Positions 43,014 to 49,228 of a DNA stretch of 49,228 nucleotides are shown one piece after another. This DNA is from Halarsenatibacter silvermanii (GTDB lineage Bacteria; Bacillota; Halanaerobiia; Halanaerobiales; Halarsenatibacteraceae): positions 1 through 49,228 of the forward strand of contig NZ_FNGO01000019.1 in NCBI RefSeq assembly GCF_900103135.1. Direction: 5' to 3'. How positions within the stretch are numbered: the first letter of the stretch is position 1; each line of letters opens with the position of its first letter. Below the pieces are notes generated by a model, which searched no databases, was not told the origin of the DNA, and saw only the letters and a list, made by a program, of their open reading frames with translations. Made by a program: the position numbers and the translations under genes.

Positions 43014-44099
43014 TTAAGTCAGCTGCTCTTTTATTTTTCTACTGTACTCCCTGCCTTCTTCATTATCGCTTATTAGCCTTATCTGCTCGGGCCGACCCAC
43101 TCCGAGCCCAATTTCAGCCGCGCGAGCTATCTGCTCAAGTTCAAAAACAGGCGTTTTCATTATCACATCTTTAGCGCCCAGTTCTTTGAGAACTGAAACT
43201 CCAGCAGCATCGACGGCAACCGGGTCTCCGCTGACCAGGGTTACATCAGCCTGTACCCGCTCTCCTGAGGAAGGTCCTCCATCTGTAAATGCTTCTACTC
43301 CATCTATAACGTATATATCGGGATCATAGGCCAGATTTATTTCGGCTATGAGATCTCTCATATTGTCAGAACCATGCAGCTCATCCATATAATTCGTGTC
43401 GACTCTGGGAATTATGCCCACAGCCAGTTTGAGAGCCATGGTAAATTGACCGCCGAACTGATGAGTTTTCAAACAGCCTGCTGCTACTATGTGATCGACC
43501 TCATGCAGTATGCGAGGAATGTGAAAGCCATCTCTCCAGTTGAGATCATCATGCTGAAAATGAATGAGTTCGTCATCTGATACCTGGTCGAAATTTACGA
43601 CTTCTACTCCTTTTTCCTGAGCCAGCTCAAAAATTCCCTTTTCTTTCATCACTTCTTCTGTGTTGGGGGGACCGCTGCGCTCCCCGATAATTATCTCACC
43701 GGCGCCTTCTTTCTGCAGCCAATCGATTATAGCTGTGAGAGTATCATTATGAGTTGAACCTGGAGCAGGATCGGCAGTGTTGAAATTGGGTTTGATGAGC
43801 ACGCTATCCCCTTCAACTTCGGGCGGAGACATGAGCTCAAAACTTCTCTGGACAGCCTCGCGACGATCATCTGTCCTGATAAGACCTACCTCGGCTTTCT
43901 CACCTGATTCCGCGCTAATATTTCCGCTAAAAAGATAGGGCATCAGGCTAAATCCGGCCATCATAGCTCCTCCTCTGACTATAAATTCTCTTCTATTCAT
44001 GGCAGAAAAAATCTCATTCTCATCTTCCCGGGAGTTTTTACTATCGGAAATAGAGGTAGACTCTTTATGATTCGGCTGTTCTCCATAAAAATCATCCAC
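43014..44099 (-). CDS. Tat-exported DUF362 protein
   Basis: A 361-residue protein. A charged 33-residue N-terminal extension precedes a twin-arginine signal (MNRREFIVRGGAMMAGFSLM, then a short hydrophobic run ending near residue 62), so export folded by the Tat system is likely. The mature part is a DUF362 domain: VLIKPNFNTADPAPGSTHND, IIGERSGPPNTEEVMKEKG, AAGCLKTHQFGGQFTMALKLAVGII, VSGDPVAVDAAGVSVL. Unlike the protein at 15894 it has no ferredoxin motifs. The GTG at 44099 has GGAGGGGGG 6 bases upstream; starting at the inner Met34 is an alternative that would give a more usual Tat signal. Confidence 0.85.
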   Translation of the reverse strand: MDDFYGEQPNHKESTSISDSKNSREDENEIFSAMNRREFIVRGGAMMAGFSLMPYLFSGNISAESGEKAEVGLIRTDDRREAVQRSFELMSPPEVEGDSVLIKPNFNTADPAPGSTHNDTLTAIIDWLQKEGAGEIIIGERSGPPNTEEVMKEKGIFELAQEKGVEVVNFDQVSDDELIHFQHDDLNWRDGFHIPRILHEVDHIVAAGCLKTHQFGGQFTMALKLAVGIIPRVDTNYMDELHGSDNMRDLIAEINLAYDPDIYVIDGVEAFTDGGPSSGERVQADVTLVSGDPVAVDAAGVSVLKELGAKDVIMKTPVFELEQIARAAEIGLGVGRPEQIRLISDNEEGREYSRKIKEQLT

Positions 44100-44176
44100 A
44101 GTGAACCCCCCTCCAAAAACTTTATTATTTTGCTTAATTTTAATTATAGCAGTAATTATCAGGAAAAGAAAACTCA

Positions 44177-44308
44177 GAGGGTGGGGAGCAAAGATATAAC
44201 TGTTTTAGCACCACCTCAAGCAACAGAGAAGAAAGTTCTCCTGTTAAACAATATAGAATATGAAAAATAATTGACCGGTGTTGGAGTTGACAACCGGGGT
44301 TTTTTTTA
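44177..44308 (+). ncRNA. Possible small structured RNA with terminator
   Basis: Three successive hairpins lie in a non-coding gap: GAGGGTGG (44177-44184) with CCACCTC (44211-44217); AACAGAGAA (44222-44230) with TTCTCCTGTT (44236-44245); and CCGGTGTTG (44275-44283) with CAACCGG (44291-44297), followed by GG and eight T residues. The last is a good intrinsic terminator, yet no protein gene precedes it on this strand. I cannot match it to a known family, and the promoter is not clear. Confidence 0.4.
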
Positions 44309-44358
44309 TTAAAATGAGTGATGCAGGATAAAGGTTAATAAATATAATTAATTATTTT

Positions 44359-44435
44359 GCGCCTGTAGCTCAATTGGATAGAGCGGCTGACTACGGATCA
44401 GCAGGTTGGGGGTTCGAGTCCTCCCAGGCGCACCA
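44359..44435 (+). tRNA. tRNA-Arg (anticodon ACG)
   Basis: A 77-base tRNA with acceptor stem GCGCCTG/CAGGCGC, discriminator A and encoded CCA. The anticodon stem CTGAC-TACGGA loop gives ACG, the substrate of TadA (21079). D and T arms are standard (GGGGGTTCGAGTCCTCCC). It is the last core-type gene before the AT-rich region. Confidence 0.97.
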
Positions 44436-44502
44436 TTGCTATGTCAACAAACAAAGCAACTCCGCTTATTATGTAAAAACTGATTGTACTGCTATTCAAA
44501 TT

Positions 44503-44527
44503 CCGGGCTGTAAAAGGCCCGGTTTTT
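44503..44527 (+). terminator. Intrinsic terminator of tRNA-Arg
   Basis: CCGGGC (44503-44508) and GCCCGG (44517-44522) form a perfect stem with an 8-base loop, followed by TTTTT. Confidence 0.75.
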
Positions 44528-44980
44528 AATTTGTTCTAAAAATTCATGCTATGTTTGTGGTGGATATTAAAAGACGCTATGCGAGTAATATTTACCTCTT
44601 GAATCAACCTAATTTAGCCTTTTTTAATCGCGGTAGCTTAAGTATGGCATTAGCAAATTGTTTGCATTTAAAAATCGGTTGAATAAAAATACTGCTGTAA
44701 ATTGAATAAATGGGTTTATTGGTCTAATTAAAATTTAGGGTCTTGCAGCAAGAAATCCGAAAAATTTTACATGTAAATGTAAGCAGATAATTGAGAATGC
44801 ATTATGGCAGATAGATACGGACAGACGGAAGAGGATATAGAGTAGTTGGTCAGAGTGGGAGTCAAATAGCTCGAGATAATATATTTTCCTCCCCTGAATA
44901 ACTTGTAAAACACCAGTAAAACCGACGTTTTTGCTATTTATTGAATTTTTGTTTTGTGAACTTAAATTAGTTGTATTAAC
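44528..44980. other. AT-rich gap without a recognisable gene
   Basis: Base composition turns markedly AT-rich here. The only frames are a dozen codons long (for example ATG at 44806). A palindrome TTACATGTAA lies near 44767. I looked for a second copy of the tRNA-Arg 3' end as an integration scar and found none. Confidence 0.5.
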
Positions 44981-46072
44981 TTATAAAATCAAATTATAAA
45001 TCTCCTCACATTCATTTATAGTTAATTTTATTTTGCGTTTGATATTTTCATTATTCACAGAAAACCAGCTATATTCCGCATTAAAGTCCTCAATTCTAAT
45101 CATTCTTTTTAGAGTTTTTATATCTAATTTTATGTTTGCCCAGGGATTTTGATAAAGAACTATACCTGTAGTAAAAGCAAAAATAACTCCTGACCATTTA
45201 TGACTCGGATTTTCATTTGTTGGCCTGAAATATCCAGGCTTATCTAATTCTTTAAAATCTCGCCTTTGAGCATATTTTAAAGAAGTTCTGTCTTTAATAA
45301 TTTTCATCTTAGGTTCCCCATAAAAACTTTGCCATAAACCGAAATTGCCAGTAATATAGTTATTTTTAAATTTTTTTGAAACATAAGGTTTAGTTGCTTC
45401 CTTTTTGATGTTTAATTCATCTGAAATTAAATCCACCCACAAGATATTATAGTTGCCGTCTATTGTTTGTTTGGCATATTTTTTATTGCTCACTATTCTA
45501 TTGCGTAATCTTCCAATAAAATGTATAATATTTTCGGTTTCTCCTGTAGTTGGTCTAATAATTTCTGTATATATATCCAGAAGAGATGTCGATTTTTTCT
45601 CTTGTTGAAAAAGAGAAGATTTTTTCTGCTCTTCTTCATTTTTTATGCGAGGTGTAAAAACTTCAATGAAAATAGATTTATCTTCTTTGCAACAGGCCTC
45701 AAAATCAGGGCTTTTATCACTATCTTTTTTAACTATATTTACATTAAAATTTGAATTTATTAACCTATATAAAGTTCTTATTTCTCCCAAAGCTCCTATG
45801 ACATTATTAAAATTATCATTAAAATCCATTATTCTTTCTTCCCATATTCGTTTGAACCAGTCATTCTTTGTATTTTTGACATTGATTATTGCTCTTAATG
45901 TGTATTTTGCATATTTTAAGCTGCCAGGTCTAAGCTTTGGGTTCTCAAGTGTACCTATAATTTTCTTGACAGGGTGTTTTCGATAACTTTTGTTTTTAGC
46001 AAAAACTTTTTTCTCAAATTCATTTTTTTTAACCAGTTCTTTTAAAATGTCTAAATTATCTATTTCGATCAC
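44981..46072 (-). CDS. Unrecognised protein with a PD-(D/E)XK-like core
   Basis: A 363-residue, lysine- and asparagine-rich protein in AT-rich DNA unlike the core genes. Residues 90-142 have the spacing of a PD-(D/E)XK nuclease core: Glu97 on a helix (GALGEIRTLYRL), Pro-Asp at 122-123 (KSPDFEA), then Glu137 in IFIEVFTP. The lysine expected two residues after this glutamate is Phe139, so it is a variant or inactive core. The rest is mixed alpha/beta with no membrane segment. It might be a restriction-type or defence protein, but no methyltransferase or partner adjoins it. I do not recognise the family. Confidence 0.6.
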   Translation of the reverse strand: MIEIDNLDILKELVKKNEFEKKVFAKNKSYRKHPVKKIIGTLENPKLRPGSLKYAKYTLRAIINVKNTKNDWFKRIWEERIMDFNDNFNNVIGALGEIRTLYRLINSNFNVNIVKKDSDKSPDFEACCKEDKSIFIEVFTPRIKNEEEQKKSSLFQQEKKSTSLLDIYTEIIRPTTGETENIIHFIGRLRNRIVSNKKYAKQTIDGNYNILWVDLISDELNIKKEATKPYVSKKFKNNYITGNFGLWQSFYGEPKMKIIKDRTSLKYAQRRDFKELDKPGYFRPTNENPSHKWSGVIFAFTTGIVLYQNPWANIKLDIKTLKRMIRIEDFNAEYSWFSVNNENIKRKIKLTINECEEIYNLIL

Positions 46073-46274
46073 CCCTTAAGTGATAAATGAACAAATTAAA
46101 ATAATGGATTCAATGCGAAAAGTCATTTTATCCTTAATTCGATGGATAGGGAGCTTGCTATGCTGGGGATTATAATTTTGAATCTTGTTTAAATGGACTT
46201 TATGCAGTACAAACAATAATAGGATTAAAAATAAAAATATTCGAATTGCTTTTTTGCATAATGTTAAGGCTATA

Positions 46275-46892
46275 TCATTTAACTTCTTTTCTCTCAGTTC
46301 TATAAACATTATCCACAGTTGAGTAAAACTCTACTACCATAGACTGAAAATCAGTTTCCGGTAATATATAGATCATACCTGGAGCGCCCCCCGGGGTAAA
46401 TCGCAGGGAATCATTTTCAATCCAATCTTCATTTTCAGTCAAATATTCCAACTCATCAGTATCATAAACGATTCCTTCTTCCTTAATTGCCATTATCTCA
46501 CTAAGTTCAGCAGAATTTGTTTTTTCTATAGCAACATCTGACGGCCTTTTTCCAGTTATACCTACCAGGGTAAAATTTTCGTTCAATTCTTTTAAATTTT
46601 CGAGCGTTAACTTTTTGTCATAATAATTATTCAATAATTGCTTTTCGCTTTCAGTGTAATCTATATCAATAAATTGATTATCTTTTTTGTTGCTCATATA
46701 AAAGGTGTGAGTGGTTTCTTCTTCCTCTAATTTCATAGCCTCAGCAATCATCTTCTCCCCAAAAATTGTATTCTGTTTCCGTCCTGTCATCAATGTAAGT
46801 AGCATTATCAGTCATATCATTCGAAGCGAAAGAATTGAGACTTAATGAAAGCAATAAAATCAAAGTTATAGATAAACATAATATTTTTTCAT
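46275..46892 (-). pseudogene. Secreted protein gene broken by two frameshifts
   Basis: A good start (GGAGGG 6 bases before ATG 46892) opens MKK and then stops. One frame over, the sequence reads LCLSITLILLLSLSLNSFAS, a clear signal-peptide core with a cleavage-like end, and goes on for about 25 residues to a stop near 46770. A second shift at TTTTTGGGG enters the long frame (to 46275) that reads about 165 more residues (EEEETTHTFYMS ... SLRFTPGGAPGMIYILPETD). Joined, it is an exported protein of roughly 205 residues of unknown function. Both shifts lie by homopolymers, so sequence error is possible. Confidence 0.6.
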
Positions 46893-46958
46893 AATTATCC
46901 CTCCATAGAAAATAAATAATTAATTATGCTGCATTCCTATAAATTTTACATCTGCTCC

Positions 46959-47069
46959 TTACACTGAAGTTAATCTTAAACCCAATATAAAACCAATTAT
47001 CACCCCTAGAACACTTAAGACTAACCCTGCTATTGCTAAGCCTGTTTTTTTGTTGAAAATGTTACATTT
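46959..47069 (-). pseudogene. Remnant of a DUF4190-like membrane protein
   Basis: Thirty-six codons without a start read KKTGLAIAGLVLSVLGVIIG and then a short tail before a stop. This resembles the first membrane helix of small zinc-ribbon/DUF4190 proteins. The frame is closed by a stop just upstream, so it is a fragment. The gene at 47455 is also a zinc-ribbon membrane protein, and the fragment may be left from a relative. Confidence 0.35.
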
Positions 47070-47081
47070 TTAACCCTTCAG

Positions 47082-47178
47082 CCGGAAACCGCTTTATATA
47101 TCGGCTCTTAGCGGCATTCTTAGTGTGTAATACCCTATGGCGGGAATAATTTTCCGATATAAGCGGCATCATTTCCGG
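47082..47178. repeat. 97-base imperfect inverted repeat
   Basis: The left arm CCGGAAACCGCTTTATATAT continues CGG (to 47104); the right arm CCGATATAAGCGG (47154-47166), after five extra bases, ends TTTCCGG at 47178. It may be a small palindromic transposon derivative. It is not related to the repeat family of the core region. The rest of the gap (to 47454) holds no gene. Confidence 0.5.
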
Positions 47179-47454
47179 AAAAAATTAATTTTGGCCGGCA
47201 TTACTGGCATAGTAAGCATTAACAGGATTATGTGAGTACATACTTTTAACAATATAATTATCCTTTTATCAGCTCTCAGCGATGTTTTACTCCCTGGCAG
47301 AAATAAATATAAGCGGATAGTTAATTAAAAAATAATTTTGACCAACTTTGCTGCCCCTCAATCGGCGGTTGCAAGAAAATCAGAACACACATTTAAAGCT
47401 AGTTGTTTTAAAACTCTATTTTGGATATTTTACTTCTACAAGCCATTTATTCAC

Positions 47455-48768
47455 TCATCTATAATTTGGATGAGCCCAAAAATAGTCAGCTACATTTGGC
47501 AAGTTTTCTCTTAAAAATCTATCCCAATTAATCTCGTTATAAGTTTGTCGACTAAACTCAATCGTAATAATATTGGTGTTATTTTCTTGGCCTTTCTGGT
47601 CTATTAAAACCATATACCATTCAATTTTTAGAGTTGATATATCTTCTCTTTCTTCAAAAACTTGCTTAATAATATCTTCTGTGTTATCCATTATTCCTCC
47701 ACGAGTCATTCCTGTTGTAAAATTTTCATCGCCTTGAAGGCGTAAATTTAATACATTATTGTTTTGGCCTTCTGCCCAAAAATCTACAATTCTTTTGTAA
47801 CCTGTATTTGTTGAGTGGCCAGCAGTTGAACTAATTAAATGATCAACATAATCATTCATGTCTTTTTCCGCAACTGGAGTTTTTTCAGGTTCTACCTCTT
47901 CTTTATCATCTTGAACTAAATCTTCCTCTAAACGACTAAAGCTTGCTTTAATTACTTTATCTTTACTTAATTCTTCAATAGCTGTTTCAGCGCTATCAAT
48001 TTCTTCATCTCCAATTTGCAATTTATCAAATTCCCATTCCTCTTCAGGCTCTGCTTCAATTTCAATATTCTCATTTTCATAGAACTGATGGGTGCCTGAT
48101 GATGGTGTAATTTTTCCTTCTCCCTGAGCAACCTCCAAATTTACCTCAACTATATGTTCTTCATTAATTGTATCAATTTCTTCTTCAATTTCTTCTCTGC
48201 TAAAAGGATAATCTTCATCTTCATCCCAATGTTCTAAAGCTGTCTCATAACTATCTGCAGCTTCTGAATAATTACCTGCTTCTTTGTATTCTCTAGCCTC
48301 CTCAATTTCTTCTGATATATCTACCTCTTCAGCAGGAACAAATATTATTATCGCAATAAATGCAACTGCCCAAAGAACTCCAATTCCCTTACCTACCTTG
48401 GAAAACTTATTAGATTTAAAGACTAAAATAGCTCCCAGAGGAGGAATGAATATATTTAATAAAATAAATATAACTTTTACAAAATAATATGTTATTTTAC
48501 TTTTTTTATTAGATTGTAATGCTGCTATATCATCATATGTAAACCTTTCTTCATCGCTTTCCTCTTTATCTAATGACCCATCTCCTTCTGGTTCATCTTT
48601 TTCTACTTCTTCTTCAAAAGCCTCTTCAATATCTTCTTTATTCTTATCAGCTTCGTTTTCGGTTTCAGAATTATCTTTGTCCTCAGAATAAAAATTCAGT
48701 TTCTCACCGCAATTATAACAATAATTAGCACCATCTTTGTTTTCCTCACCGCATTCTGGACAATAAAT
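47455..48768 (-). CDS. Zinc-ribbon membrane protein with InlB-type repeat, probable ATT start
   Basis: The frame is open from 47455 up to a typical zinc-ribbon start, YCPECGEENKDGANYCYNCG (Cys3, 6, 17, 20), preceded by GGAGGG with proper spacing. The codon where ATG is expected (48768-48766) is ATT, and no ATG, GTG or TTG occurs in frame until TTG 48138. Read in full it has 437 residues: zinc ribbon (1-21), acidic linker, two membrane helices (about 94-115 and 126-143), a TPR-like helix pair (about 150-175), a divergent InlB B-repeat-like domain (about 211-272, ITPSSGTHQFYENENIEIEA), and an unknown C-terminal domain (305-437). Function is unknown. Confidence 0.7.
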   Translation of the reverse strand: MYCPECGEENKDGANYCYNCGEKLNFYSEDKDNSETENEADKNKEDIEEAFEEEVEKDEPEGDGSLDKEESDEERFTYDDIAALQSNKKSKITYYFVKVIFILLNIFIPPLGAILVFKSNKFSKVGKGIGVLWAVAFIAIIIFVPAEEVDISEEIEEAREYKEAGNYSEAADSYETALEHWDEDEDYPFSREEIEEEIDTINEEHIVEVNLEVAQGEGKITPSSGTHQFYENENIEIEAEPEEEWEFDKLQIGDEEIDSAETAIEELSKDKVIKASFSRLEEDLVQDDKEEVEPEKTPVAEKDMNDYVDHLISSTAGHSTNTGYKRIVDFWAEGQNNNVLNLRLQGDENFTTGMTRGGIMDNTEDIIKQVFEEREDISTLKIEWYMVLIDQKGQENNTNIITIEFSRQTYNEINWDRFLRENLPNVADYFWAHPNYR

Positions 48769-48913
48769 AATAACCCTCCTTTCGTTTCCTTATGACAATC
48801 TCGGCAATACGTAATACACCTCTAAATTATTTATAAACCAATAAAATCAAAGTCCATCCTCATTGTATCAAACAGATCATCACCCATAATATCATCAACA
48901 ATTATTCTGCTAG

Positions 48914-49228
48914 GAGGGTGTTGAAAAACCCCCATGTGTACAAGACAAATTTCGCCGCAGTTTTCATCATGAAAACTCCCATAAACCCTGTTAATGCAGG
49001 CAACTATGTGGTATAATATAATTAAGTAAAGGGTTGAATTTAATACATATATGGGGGCAAAAATTCATGATGGGCAAGAAGTCTTCCCAGAAATCTTTTC
49101 ATGATGCTGATTACATCTGTGAAGACGTAGTACCGAAAGATAGTTTTTATCATTCCTTACATCGTTTGGGGTCTTCTTTGTTTGATGATGAAGATTTTGC
49201 TGAAATGTACTGTGAAGATAATGGCCGT
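48914..49228 (+). mobile_element. Left end of an IS1182-family insertion sequence (continues past the window)
   Basis: AGGGTGTTGAAAAACCCCC from about 48914 looks like the left terminal inverted repeat of IS1182-type elements. A perfect TATAAT is at 49012-49017, with TGTTAA 17 bases before it. The transposase gene starts at 49067. The right end and target-site duplication lie outside the window, so the left boundary is approximate. Confidence 0.6.
49067..49228 (+). CDS. IS1182-family transposase (N-terminal 54 residues)
   Basis: The ATG at 49067 has GGGGG 9 bases upstream and is followed by a second ATG. The visible part contains KDSFYHSLHRLGSSLFDDED and FAEMYCEDNGR, the characteristic N-terminal region of IS1182 transposases (the DEDFAxxYxxDNGRP type). 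The catalytic DDE domain lies beyond the right edge. Confidence 0.8.
   Translation, partial: MMGKKSSQKSFHDADYICEDVVPKDSFYHSLHRLGSSLFDDEDFAEMYCEDNGR

Noticed and set aside
44170-44220. c-di-GMP-I riboswitch suggested by GGGGAGCAAAG
   Set aside because: Only that short stretch resembles the family; the GCACAGGGCAAACC box and the second helix are missing.
44067-44270. 67-residue plus-strand frame opposite the start of the DUF362 gene
   Set aside because: No ribosome site; it runs through the hairpins of the possible small RNA and the 5' end of a better-supported gene.
44359-44980. Integration (att) site at tRNA-Arg for the AT-rich island
   Set aside because: No direct repeat of the tRNA 3' end was found downstream, and no integrase gene is in the window.
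46076-46309. 77-residue hydrophobic reading frame on the minus strand
   Set aside because: It overlaps the end of the broken secreted-protein gene in another frame, has no ribosome site, and its composition is what AT-rich DNA gives by chance.

Overview
The window looks like chromosomal DNA from an anaerobic, probably salt-adapted Firmicute. I infer Halanaerobiales, perhaps a Halarsenatibacter-like lineage; the sequence alone does not prove this. The reasons are a Bacillus/Clostridia-type order of housekeeping genes (metG, rsmI, yabA, ricT, holB, darA, tmk; recR, ebfC, dnaX, SRP RNA, tRNA-Ser, tadA), a large-type SRP RNA with an Alu domain, a T-box riboswitch, a Rex redox repressor, tRNA genes that encode their own CCA, very glutamate- and aspartate-rich proteins, and an alanine/glycine:cation symporter.

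Layout. Bases 1-1161 hold a cupin gene under a CRP/FNR-type site and a TetR regulator with its own palindromic operator. Bases 1643-6054 hold an OsmC protein, rlmH, an RNase-like metallo-beta-lactamase protein (walJ), a cheB-cheR pair and rex. Bases 6268-15539 are a long minus-strand housekeeping stretch: metG, rsmI, yabA, ricT, holB, darA (c-di-AMP receptor), tmk, trxB, guaB. Bases 15894-22746 hold an iron-sulfur DUF362 protein, recR-ebfC-dnaX, SRP RNA, two tRNA-Ser, tadA and a diguanylate cyclase. Bases 23025-24491 carry a T-box whose specifier reads as proline, ahead of an archaeal-type ornithine cyclodeaminase (ornithine to proline). Bases 24539-29537 are a nitrogen-assimilation block: glutamine synthetase plus a glutamate synthase split into three genes. 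Bases 29740-33456 are a GntR regulator and two glutamine-dependent corrinoid amidation enzymes (cbiA, cbiP); the palindrome ATACATGTAT lies upstream of both glnA and cbiA and may link the two. Bases 34304-37088 are a cadC-cadA heavy-metal efflux unit. Then come an AGCS symporter, a glycosyltransferase, tRNA-Cys, an AEC transporter, an ADP-ribosylglycohydrolase, a Tat-exported DUF362 protein and tRNA-Arg.

From about 44.5 kb to the right edge the DNA becomes visibly AT-rich and gene-poor. It holds an unrecognised protein with a PD-(D/E)XK-like core, a twice-frameshifted secreted protein, a membrane-protein remnant, a zinc-ribbon membrane protein whose start codon appears to be ATT, and the left end of an IS1182-type insertion sequence. 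This reads as an accessory, partly decaying island.

A striking feature is a family of non-coding repeats, at least eight copies, in the intergenic gaps of the core region. They have ends resembling GGATCTTCT(N)5-6TCAGCTG and a palindromic core (ACTGGAAGCTATAAAGC ... GCTTTATAGCTTCCAGT). One copy sits inside the glutamate synthase cluster, another has cut off a PAS-domain gene. I recognise no described element matching it, and no transposase for it is in the window.
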